Assembly: GCA_015494395.1 (NCBI GenBank) | Contig: WGBG01000086.1 | Location: forward strand, 1-32,120 | DNA: 32,120 nucleotides | Source: Deltaproteobacteria bacterium | Lineage (GTDB): Bacteria; Desulfobacterota; Dissulfuribacteria; Dissulfuribacterales; QOAL01 | Direction of reading: 5' to 3' | Shown: positions 1 to 6,228 of the stretch, piece after piece | How the letters are laid out: each line of letters starts with the position of its first letter | Position numbering within the stretch: the stretch's first letter is position 1 | Notes under the pieces: generated by a model | Databases searched by the model: none | What the model saw: the letters and a program-made list of their open reading frames with translations, nothing else | What the model was told of the DNA's origin: nothing | Translations under genes and position numbers: made by a program

Positions 1-47
1 TAATCATTTTTTTGCAAAGACAGGGACTGTTGCTCTGCGTTTACCTT

Positions 48-257
48 GAAAATATCTGAAAGCTCAAGGTGCAAAGTCCAAAAAGACAAAAGCTGATCCG
101 CGAAGGACGCCAAGGACGCAAAGGGTTTTAATTTTTTCCATGTCGGGGTGGCCTCAGGGAAGGAACAACTTCCTTGGCGATGTTCTTTGCGTTATTGGCG
201 TCCTTGAGCGAAGCGGGCGGTTAAAAACTGATCTTTAAGTCGCAACATGAGCAGAGG
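48..257 (+). repeat. Dispersed palindromic repeat family 1, copy A
   Basis: This region shares long stretches with 15353-15577 (same orientation) and with the reverse complement of 11823-12036. The shared landmarks are a GCTCAAGG-type end, CCGCGAAGGACGC followed by AAGGACGCAAAGGGTTTT, GGGGTGGCC in the middle, and GGCGTCCTTGAGCGAAGCGGGCGG near the right side. The two halves are imperfect reverse complements of each other (GAAGGACGC against GGCGTCCTTG), so a transcript from either strand would fold into a long hairpin. The right end of this copy is the most diverged of the three. No coding capacity is seen. It fills most of the gene-free start of the window, and the operon begins about 85 bases after it. 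Confidence 0.85.
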
Positions 258-343
258 AAAATGTGTTTTCACCTCTGGTGAGTGAATGATCGGTGAGATT
301 CTAAATAGTCATACAACTGAACAGCAGAAAAGGGGTTTAGGTT

Positions 344-856
344 ATGAAAGTTGCAATAAGTGCTCAGGGAAAAGATGGCAGTTCAGCAGTTGATCCCCGT
401 TTCGGAAGGGCACCGTGGTTCGTTATAATGGATTCGGACAGTGGTGAGATAGTGGAGGTAATTGATAACCAGGCTGCGCAGGATGCAGCACACGGGGCAG
501 GTATCAATGCCGCAACCCGGGTGGCAGAGGCAGGGGTTCAGGCTGTACTTACCGGAAGGGTTGGCCCGAAGGCATTTACTGTTCTGGATGCTGCAGGAAT
601 AAAGGTTGTATCAGATGTCCAGGGCAGTGTGCAGCAGGCGCTGGATGCATTCAGAAAGGGTAGTGCCACCTTTGACTCCGGCCCATCATCAGACGGACAT
701 TCAAGCGGCCCGGGGGCTGTTTCCTATAAACCTTCTGCAGGTGCTGGTGCAGGAGCCGGAGGAGGCCGTGGAAAATGCGGTGGAAAGGGCCGTGGAGGCG
801 GCGGAGGCCGAGGCCGTGGAGGATGTGGATGCCGCGGAGGTAAACAGAATTCATGA
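344..856 (+). CDS. NifX/NafY-like (orange-protein family) cofactor-binding protein with Gly/Arg/Cys-rich tail
   Basis: The 170-residue protein has a dinitrogenase Fe-Mo cofactor biosynthesis fold (NifX/NafY/ORP family) in residues 1-105, with the usual MKVAISAQG start, the DPRFGRAPWF motif and a closing AGIKVV strand. Members bind small metal-sulfur clusters; the orange protein of Desulfovibrio binds a Mo-Cu sulfide cluster. Residues 120-170 form a low-complexity tail almost entirely of Gly, Ala, Arg and Lys with cysteines at 145, 161 and 163, which could bind metal or nucleic acid. The ATG lies in a good context (AGGGGTTTAGGTT upstream). The stop overlaps the next start (ATGA), so the genes are translationally coupled. 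Neighbours are MinD-like Fe-S ATPases and Mrp, as in Desulfovibrio orp loci. Family assignment is strong; the ligand is inferred. Confidence 0.85.
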   Translation: MKVAISAQGKDGSSAVDPRFGRAPWFVIMDSDSGEIVEVIDNQAAQDAAHGAGINAATRVAEAGVQAVLTGRVGPKAFTVLDAAGIKVVSDVQGSVQQALDAFRKGSATFDSGPSSDGHSSGPGAVSYKPSAGAGAGAGGGRGKCGGKGRGGGGGRGRGGCGCRGGKQNS

Positions 857-1710
857 AGATAGCTATTGCAAGCGGCAAAGGGGGCACAGGCAAGACCACT
901 GTTGCCGTAAGCTTGGCCCTGGTATCTGCACAGAAGTCCGGAAAGGTATTTTATCTTGACTGTGATGTGGAGGAGCCAAACGGGCATATTTTTCTAAAGC
1001 CCGAAATTGAAAACACCCGTGAGTTTACCCTTGAGGTTCCCCGCGTAAACGAAGAACTTTGCACCTATTGCGGAAAATGTAGGGAAATATGCAGGTATAA
1101 CGCCATCACAGTGCTTGGAAAGACCGTGATGTCATTTCCAGACCTGTGCCACTCATGTGGCGGATGTTTTCTGGTATGTCCTGAAAAGGCAGTAGAATCT
1201 GCCTGGCGTACAGTGGGTGTTGTTGAAAGGGGAAGCGCAGGTAACGGCAGTATCAGATTTGTCCACGGAAGGCTCCGAATTGGTGAGGCCATGGCTCCTC
1301 CGCTGATATCTGCTGTAAAGGAAGAGGCAGAGGAAATGGCTGAGGACCATCAGCAGATGGTCATACTTGACGCCCCGCCAGGTACATCTTGCCCGGTTAT
1401 AGAGACGGTCCGTGATGCTGACTATACTGTTCTTGTTACTGAACCCACCCCATTCGGCCTTAATGACCTGCAGCTTGCAGTGGGCATGCTCAGGAAGCTT
1501 GATCGTCCCTTCGGGGTGATTATTAACAGGGCAGGGCTTGGTTTCAGGGAGCTGAACAGGTGGTGCAGCCAGGAGGCAATTGACATACTCATGGAGATAC
1601 CCTTTGACAGGAAGATTGCCCAGGGCTATGCCTCAGGCATGCCGCTGATTGATATAATGCCAGGGATCAGCAGCGACTTTTCTGCAATCCTTGATGCAGC
1701 AGGGGGATAA
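853..1710 (+). CDS. MinD/ParA-type ATPase with inserted 2x[4Fe-4S] ferredoxin domain
   Basis: A 285-residue P-loop ATPase of the MinD/Mrp superfamily. A deviant Walker A (GKGGTGKT, residues 8-15) is followed by DCDVEEPN at about 37-43. A bacterial-type ferredoxin insertion carries two CxxCxxCxxxC sets: Cys70, 73, 76, 80 and Cys99, 102, 105, 109. A switch II-like DAPPGTSCPV follows. Proteins of this design occur in pairs in anaerobes and in the Desulfovibrio orange-protein operon (DVU2103/2104), where they associate with the NifX-like protein. The gene overlaps the upstream stop by four bases and lies immediately ahead of a homologous ATPase, so a heterodimer is plausible. The likely role is ATP-driven Fe-S or Mo-Cu cluster handling in the cytoplasm; the exact substrate cannot be read from sequence. 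Confidence 0.92.
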   Translation: MKIAIASGKGGTGKTTVAVSLALVSAQKSGKVFYLDCDVEEPNGHIFLKPEIENTREFTLEVPRVNEELCTYCGKCREICRYNAITVLGKTVMSFPDLCHSCGGCFLVCPEKAVESAWRTVGVVERGSAGNGSIRFVHGRLRIGEAMAPPLISAVKEEAEEMAEDHQQMVILDAPPGTSCPVIETVRDADYTVLVTEPTPFGLNDLQLAVGMLRKLDRPFGVIINRAGLGFRELNRWCSQEAIDILMEIPFDRKIAQGYASGMPLIDIMPGISSDFSAILDAAGG

Positions 1711-1711
1711 A

Positions 1712-2575
1712 ATGAAGGAGCTACTTATTCTCAGCGGAAAGGGCGGCACTGGCAAGACCTCGGTTGCAGGAGCAATAGCGGCACTTTCAGATGACAAGGT
1801 GCTTGCAGACTGCGATGTTGACGCAGCAGATCTTCACCTTCTCCTTGCCCCTGAGATCAGGGAAGAGCATGAGTTTGTATCCGGTGTAAAGGCAAGGGTG
1901 GAGAGCTCCATTTGCACCGGTTGCGGCACCTGCGCTGAAATTTGCAGGTTTGATGCTGTCTCAGTTGATGAAATATCAGCAATAGATCCCATGCGCTGTG
2001 AGGGTTGCGGTGTGTGTGCGTGGTTCTGTCCTGAAAAGGCTATTATCCTTGAGGATAACAGGTGCGGCAAGTGGTTTCTGTCAGACACTGAGTATGGTCC
2101 ACTTGTCCATGCGCGTCTTGATATTGGTGAGGAAAACTCAGGCAAACTTGTGGCGCTGGTAAAGCGTGAGGCAAGAAATATTGCTGAACGGCTTGACAAA
2201 AACCTCATTGTAGTGGATGGTCCTCCTGGAATAGGATGCCCGGTTATTGCATCAATGTCCGGGGCAAACCTGGTGCTTGCTGTTACAGAACCTACAGCCT
2301 CAGGGCTTCACGATCTGGAGCGTGTTGCTGATCTTGCTGTCCATTTCAAGGTGCCGGCCTGTGTGTGCATAAACAAGTGGGACCTTAACAGCAGCATGGC
2401 TGAGAAGATAAAGGATGCCTGCAGCAGCAGAAATATTGAGCTTGCAGGCATGATCCCCTTTGATGAACAGATGGTGGAGAGTGTTGTTCAGGGAGTGCCT
2501 GCTGTAAAATCAGGAAACAGCCCTGCGGTTCATGCCCTTGAGCAGATGTGGGCTCGGGTGAGAGAACTGATTTGA
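1712..2575 (+). CDS. Second MinD/ParA-type ATPase with 2x[4Fe-4S] ferredoxin domain
   Basis: Paralogue of the preceding gene, 287 residues from the chosen start. Walker A is GKGGTGKT (residues 9-16), followed by DCDVDAAD. Two cluster-binding sets lie at Cys68, 71, 74, 78 and Cys96, 99, 102, 106, and the switch II-like segment is DGPPGIGCPV. I placed the start at the ATG at 1712, just after the upstream TAA and behind AGGGGGAT. A TTG 21 bases upstream would add seven residues that are not family-like. The pair probably forms the ATPase module of an orange-protein-like complex. The conserved CPV cysteine after the switch region is present in both paralogues. Confidence 0.92.
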   Translation: MKELLILSGKGGTGKTSVAGAIAALSDDKVLADCDVDAADLHLLLAPEIREEHEFVSGVKARVESSICTGCGTCAEICRFDAVSVDEISAIDPMRCEGCGVCAWFCPEKAIILEDNRCGKWFLSDTEYGPLVHARLDIGEENSGKLVALVKREARNIAERLDKNLIVVDGPPGIGCPVIASMSGANLVLAVTEPTASGLHDLERVADLAVHFKVPACVCINKWDLNSSMAEKIKDACSSRNIELAGMIPFDEQMVESVVQGVPAVKSGNSPAVHALEQMWARVRELI

Positions 2576-2613
2576 ATTAAACAAACCTAATAAATATCCG
2601 GAGGAAGAGAATT

Positions 2614-3513
2614 TTGGTTGCAGATAACAATGGAAACCCGGTAGCTGGTAACCCTGTTCTGGATGAGCAGGAGAAGAAGATCAAGAAACAGCTTGATCAG
2701 ATCGAGTTCAAGATAATGGTAATGAGCGGCAAGGGCGGTGTTGGAAAGAGCACTGTGGCAATCAATCTGTCCATAGGCCTGTCGCTCCAGAATTTTTACG
2801 TCGGCCTGCTTGATGTGGATCTGCACGGCCCCAATGTCCCCAAGATGCTGGGCGTTGAGCGTGGAGAGCTTCAGAAGAGACCGGACGGCACTGTAGGGCC
2901 AGTATATTATTCTCCAAATCTCAAGTTCATGTCTGTGGAGCCTCTGCTTCCGGACAAGGACTCTGCTGTAATGTGGCGCGGGCCTCTGAAGATGTCTGCC
3001 ATACGCCAGTTCATTTATGACATTGAGTGGGGCGACCTTGATTACCTTGTTATTGATGCTCCTCCAGGGACTGGCGATGAGCAGATGACAGTTGCCCAGA
3101 TGATTCCGGACGCCTTTGCAGTTGTGGTAACCACACCCCAGGAGGTATCACTTCTGGACGTAAAGAAATCACTTAACTTCTGCAAACAGGTTGGCATGCC
3201 TGTTATTGGCATTGTTGAGAACATGAGCGGAATGATCTGTCCCCACTGCGGAAAGGCCATAGATGTCTTCAAGCGGGGCGGCGGTCAGAAGCTTGCTGAG
3301 GAGACAGGAATTCCCTTCCTTGGTCGTATTCCTGTTGATCCCAGGATTGTCACCACAGGTGATGCCGGAAAACCTGTTATGGCAATGTATCCCAACAGCC
3401 TTACGGCTCAGGCTTTTGAGCAATTATGCAGTAACGTGATCAACTCAACCCAGATGTTTGCTGCAAAACGCAAGGAAGAGGCAGCCGCCAACGAAAAGGA
3501 GGAAAACAAGTGA
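2614..3513 (+). CDS. Mrp/NBP35-family Fe-S cluster carrier ATPase
   Basis: The 299-residue protein is a canonical Mrp/ApbC/NBP35 P-loop ATPase. It has Walker A GKGGVGKST at residues 39-47, DVDLHGPNVPKMLG, MWRGPLKMSAIRQF, DAPPGTGDEQMT and the C-terminal CPHC pair (Cys209 and Cys212) that holds a bridging [4Fe-4S] cluster between protomers. Members assemble and transfer Fe-S clusters in the cytoplasm. The start is a TTG with GGAGGAAGAG spaced about nine bases upstream; no ATG is better placed. Mrp is part of the Desulfovibrio orange-protein locus (DVU2109), matching the neighbours here. The C-terminal about 20 residues are Lys/Glu-rich and probably disordered. Confidence 0.93.
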   Translation: MVADNNGNPVAGNPVLDEQEKKIKKQLDQIEFKIMVMSGKGGVGKSTVAINLSIGLSLQNFYVGLLDVDLHGPNVPKMLGVERGELQKRPDGTVGPVYYSPNLKFMSVEPLLPDKDSAVMWRGPLKMSAIRQFIYDIEWGDLDYLVIDAPPGTGDEQMTVAQMIPDAFAVVVTTPQEVSLLDVKKSLNFCKQVGMPVIGIVENMSGMICPHCGKAIDVFKRGGGQKLAEETGIPFLGRIPVDPRIVTTGDAGKPVMAMYPNSLTAQAFEQLCSNVINSTQMFAAKRKEEAAANEKEENK

Positions 3514-3899
3514 TGAAGATAGCAATACCTGTTGAAAATGGTAAATTATGTTCCCATTTCGGGCATGCTCCCCAGTTTGCCTTTGTAAATGTTGAAGATG
3601 GCAAGGTGGCTTCAACCTCACTTGAGACCCCGCCTCCCCATGAGCCAGGCGTGCTTCCCCGGTGGCTCAATGATAATGGAGTTACCCATCTGCTGTGCGG
3701 CGGTATTGGAGGCGGAGCCGTAAATATCCTTCAGGGGGCCGGTATAAAGGTAATTGCAGGCCTTCAGCCTGTTGATCCTGCAGAGCTGGTTGAGGCATTT
3801 CTTGCCGGAAAGGTCCAGGGTGTTACAGGTGCCACCTGCGGTGGCCACGGTGAGGGGCATGGCCACGGTCATGGTTGTGGTGGTACCTGCGGTCACTGA
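3513..3899 (+). CDS. NifX-like cofactor-binding protein with His/Cys metal-binding tail
   Basis: A second NifX/ORP-fold protein of 128 residues. It begins MKIAIPVENG, has CSHFGHAPQFAF where the family carries its ligand-binding loop, and shows LCGGIGGGAV and AGIKVIAG near the end of the domain. The tail after residue 108 is rich in Gly, His and Cys (GHGEGHGHGHGCGGTCGH), an obvious soft-metal-binding sequence. I chose the ATG at 3513; a GTG one codon earlier is also possible. AAGGAGG lies upstream and the start overlaps the mrp stop, so translation is coupled. The two NifX-fold proteins in this operon carry quite different tails, which suggests distinct metals, partners or steps. Confidence 0.88.
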   Translation: MKIAIPVENGKLCSHFGHAPQFAFVNVEDGKVASTSLETPPPHEPGVLPRWLNDNGVTHLLCGGIGGGAVNILQGAGIKVIAGLQPVDPAELVEAFLAGKVQGVTGATCGGHGEGHGHGHGCGGTCGH

Positions 3900-3952
3900 T
3901 ATCCTGTTTATAGGCCTTGGTCAAGAAAGATACCATTTTGAGGTGACAAGAT

Positions 3953-4207
3953 ATGCCTATCTATGAGTACAGATGCGGAGAGTGCGGCAAGGTAAGCGAG
4001 GTGCTGGTTTTCAGCTCCAACCTTGATTCCGTTACCTGTCCTGACTGCGGTTCTGCAGACATGGTAAAGCTTATGTCTGCCACCTCTTCAATTACAGGTC
4101 AGCAGACACATAACCTTCCACGGCCAGGAGATACGGGCTGTTGTGGCTCAAGGCCAGGTGAGGCCCAGGGGTGCGCAGGGCCTGGTTCCTGCTGCGGAAG
4201 GGCCTGA
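3953..4207 (+). CDS. FmdB-family zinc-ribbon protein
   Basis: The 84-residue protein starts with MPIYEYRCGECGK and has a second knuckle CPDCGSADMVKL, a complete CxxC/CxxC zinc ribbon of the FmdB (putative regulatory protein) family in the first 45 residues. The last 20 residues contain several more cysteines in a Gly/Cys-rich tail (CCG, SCCG), resembling the metal-binding tails of the two NifX-like neighbours. It is the last gene before a strong hairpin terminator and is preceded by a GAGGTGACAAGAT Shine-Dalgarno region. FmdB was named for formamidase regulation, but most homologues are uncharacterised; a function here should not be assumed. Confidence 0.88.
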   Translation: MPIYEYRCGECGKVSEVLVFSSNLDSVTCPDCGSADMVKLMSATSSITGQQTHNLPRPGDTGCCGSRPGEAQGCAGPGSCCGRA

Positions 4208-4214
4208 TTACATC

Positions 4215-4240
4215 AAGGGCGGCTTAACCCGCCCTTTTCT
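4215..4240 (+). terminator. Rho-independent terminator of the NifX/ATPase/Mrp operon
   Basis: AAGGGCGG pairs perfectly with CCGCCCTT around a six-base loop, followed by TTCTT. It lies 7 bases after the FmdB stop codon. The DUF2400 start codon follows within two bases of the T-rich tail, so the hairpin occupies the place of a ribosome binding site for that gene. Confidence 0.8.
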
Positions 4241-4241
4241 T

Positions 4242-5051
4242 ATGTCCGGCACACCTCTGAAAGATTCCCTTGAACGTCTGTACAGGAAATACAACCACAG
4301 GCGTTACGTCCATCCTGATCCCCTTGAGTTTCTGTATAACTATCCTGATCCTCTGGATCGGGAGATAGTAGCCCTTGTTGCCTCATCCCTTGCCTACGGC
4401 AGGGTGAATCAGATACTTAAGAGCGTCTCCCGGGTCCTTGAACCAATAGGGCAGTCTCCAGCCCGTTTTTTTGCCTCAGGTAATGCAGCGGATTTTGCCA
4501 GACTGTATTCAGGGTTCAAACACAGGTTTACCACTGGAGAAGACATTGCTGCCCTTTTTTCAGGTATCCGTGCAGCCCTTGATGAGTATGGCGGGCTGGA
4601 GGCCTGTTTTGTCTCATGTTTCAGCCGGGCAGATGGGGATATAATAAAATCCCTGGGATTTTTTGTGGATTACCTGCGAAGGGCAGGGGGGCTGAAGAGC
4701 AGCTTCTTTCTACCGTCACCGGAGAAGGGCAGTGCGTGCAAGCGTCTTTTTCTTTTTCTGCGCTGGCTTGTCCGCTTGGATGATGTTGATCCTGGGGGAT
4801 GGGAAAGCATTCCTGCGTCAGCCCTGTTGATCCCGCTTGATACCCACATGTTTCAGATTGCATCTTCAATGGGTTTTGTATCTCTCAAGCAGGCCAATCT
4901 GAAGGCAGCTATTGAGATAACTAATAATTTCAAAATTATAAACCCTTCAGATCCGGTCAGGTATGATTTTGTGCTTACACGCTTTGGTATCAGGCAGGAA
5001 CTTGACAAAAAAACTCTTGTGGAAATTCTTCCATCCGGGCGTGTTTTATGA
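4242..5051 (+). CDS. TIGR02757/DUF2400 family protein
   Basis: The 269-residue protein matches the TIGR02757 (DUF2400) family, whose function is unknown. Hallmarks are YRKYNHRRYVHPDPLEF near the N-terminus, DREIVALVASSLAYGRV, a block around KRLFLFLRWLVR, and a C-terminal block around PLDTHMFQIA and PSDPVRYDFVLTRFGIR. The fold is predicted helical with sequence features reminiscent of HhH-type DNA glycosylases, but this is inference. I chose the ATG at 4242 because it matches the family N-terminus; an upstream extension would read through the FmdB gene in another frame. No Shine-Dalgarno sequence is visible, since the terminator hairpin lies immediately upstream. Confidence 0.85.
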   Translation: MSGTPLKDSLERLYRKYNHRRYVHPDPLEFLYNYPDPLDREIVALVASSLAYGRVNQILKSVSRVLEPIGQSPARFFASGNAADFARLYSGFKHRFTTGEDIAALFSGIRAALDEYGGLEACFVSCFSRADGDIIKSLGFFVDYLRRAGGLKSSFFLPSPEKGSACKRLFLFLRWLVRLDDVDPGGWESIPASALLIPLDTHMFQIASSMGFVSLKQANLKAAIEITNNFKIINPSDPVRYDFVLTRFGIRQELDKKTLVEILPSGRVL

Positions 5052-5146
5052 TAAAAGTGGCAGACTGTTTTTCCGGGAGCCTGGCCCTTTTCGTACTCAA
5101 AAAGTACACTGGCGCAAGATAATATCCAGGCATTGAAATTTATCCA

Positions 5147-5369
5147 GTAACTGTTCAGCGTATTTATTTATGAGGGTTGGCAAATGGCCTTGTTTTCCGT
5201 TCCAGAGAATAATTTCTTGTTTTTCTAAGGCTTGCTACGCCAAAATCGCGAAACTCGTTCGTGCCTCACTCAGACAGACGCGATTTTGTGGCTGCGCTTC
5301 GCCAAGAAAAACTACGAAATTATTCAAAGTAACTCCAAGACAAGACCATTTACCACGCTGAATAGATAC
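5147..5369 (+). repeat. MITE-like palindromic repeat family 2, copy 1
   Basis: This 223-bp element matches the reverse complement of 10523-10747 nearly end to end. The outermost core inverted termini are TTCAGCG and CGCTGAA. Inside them, each half carries a version of GGTAAATGGTCTTGTTTT and ACAATTTCTTGTTTTTC, so the whole element is a long imperfect palindrome. A variable centre carries the GCGAAACTCG / CGCGATTTTGTGGC core. It has no coding capacity and resembles a miniature inverted-repeat transposable element or very large REP-like element. It occupies most of the 340-base gap upstream of thi4; the rest of that gap shows only a weak GTACT/AGTAC hairpin near 5094-5108. It ends about 12 bases before the thi4 ribosome binding site. 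Confidence 0.9.
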
Positions 5370-5391
5370 TTTATCCATCAAGGAGCAGATT

Positions 5392-6168
5392 ATGAGAGAG
5401 ATAGATATAACACGCGGAATTATTGAAAATCATGTAGAAGAGCTGATGCAGTCACTTAAGAGTGACGTGGTAATCGTTGGAGCTGGCCCTTCAGGGCTCG
5501 TGGCAGGTGGTTTCCTTGCTGAAATGGGGATCAATGTAACCATCCTTGAGAAGAAACTGGCTCCTGGCGGAGGAATCTGGGGCGGAGGCATGGGGTACAA
5601 GTATGTAATCATCCAGGATGAGGCAAAGAGTGTGCTTGATGATTACGAGATACCATCGAAGCCCTTTGAAAATAACCTTCATGCCGTGGATGCCCTTGCC
5701 CTTGCATCCGGGCTTATATTCGGCGCTGCCAAAAGGGGTGCCAAGATATTCAACCTTGTGGTTGTTGAGGACCTGCTTGTAAGAGAGGGCAGGGTAAACG
5801 GCGTGGTAATAAACAATACCTTTGCCATGATGAACCATTTCCCTGTTGATCCAATCACAATGGAGGCAAAGGCAGTGGTTGACGCAACCGGACATGATCA
5901 TGATATTGTCCGTACCTTCTCAAACAAGAATGATGTTTCCCTTAATACACCCAATGGTAAACCCCTGGGTGAGAGGTCTATGTTTGCAGAGCCTGCAGAA
6001 GATGCGGTTGTGACCAATACCACTGAGGTTTATCCTGGCCTTTATGTGTGCGGTATGTCCACAGCCGCTGTTTATGGAGGTTACAGGATGGGTCCCATCT
6101 TTGGCGGCATGCTGCTTTCTGGAAGAAAACTTGCCGACATGCTTGTAGAGGTATGTGGAAACAGATAG
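5392..6168 (+). CDS. thi4: Thi4-type thiamine thiazole synthase (likely sulfide-dependent)
   Basis: The 258-residue protein is a Thi4-family ADP-thiazole synthase, which makes the thiazole half of thiamine from NAD and glycine with sulfide or a protein cysteine as sulfur source. It has the dinucleotide-binding motif VVIVGAGPSGL at about residues 25-36, PGGGIWGGGMGY, VDATGHD, and the C-terminal GMSTAAVYGGYRMGPIFGGML block. The yeast suicidal Cys and the archaeal His lie just before the (M/V)DP motif. Here that motif is NHFPVDPITM, with Pro immediately before VDP and His two residues further upstream. No cysteine donor is present, so a sulfide-using multi-turnover enzyme is inferred. AAGGAG sits eight bases upstream of the ATG. 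No TPP riboswitch is recognisable. It is followed by a strong terminator. Confidence 0.9.
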   Translation: MREIDITRGIIENHVEELMQSLKSDVVIVGAGPSGLVAGGFLAEMGINVTILEKKLAPGGGIWGGGMGYKYVIIQDEAKSVLDDYEIPSKPFENNLHAVDALALASGLIFGAAKRGAKIFNLVVVEDLLVREGRVNGVVINNTFAMMNHFPVDPITMEAKAVVDATGHDHDIVRTFSNKNDVSLNTPNGKPLGERSMFAEPAEDAVVTNTTEVYPGLYVCGMSTAAVYGGYRMGPIFGGMLLSGRKLADMLVEVCGNR

Positions 6169-6190
6169 TATAGGCTGATAATTCGAGATT

Positions 6191-6224
6191 AAAGGGCAGT
6201 TCATCATTTGGAGAACTGCCCTTT
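6191..6224. terminator. Bidirectional hairpin terminator between thi4 and the GGDEF gene
   Basis: AAAGGGCAGTTC pairs perfectly with GAACTGCCCTTT over 12 bp around a ten-base loop. A T-rich stretch follows on the + strand and the sequence is A/T-rich on the opposite side, so it can end both thi4 and the convergent diguanylate cyclase gene. The hairpin begins 22 bases after thi4, and its far arm ends just before the GGDEF stop codon. Confidence 0.88.
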
Positions 6225-6228
6225 CTCT

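Noticed and set aside
48..257. Small regulatory RNA gene at the window start
   Set aside because: The fold-back structure is explained by the dispersed repeat family; no promoter or terminator pair specific to an RNA gene was seen.
5052..5391. Possible TPP riboswitch ahead of thi4
   Set aside because: No conserved thi-box core was seen; the region is nearly filled by the repeat element.
5170..5426. Small open frames in the thi4 upstream region
   Set aside because: They lie inside the MITE-like repeat and have no counterpart as genes in the inverted copy.
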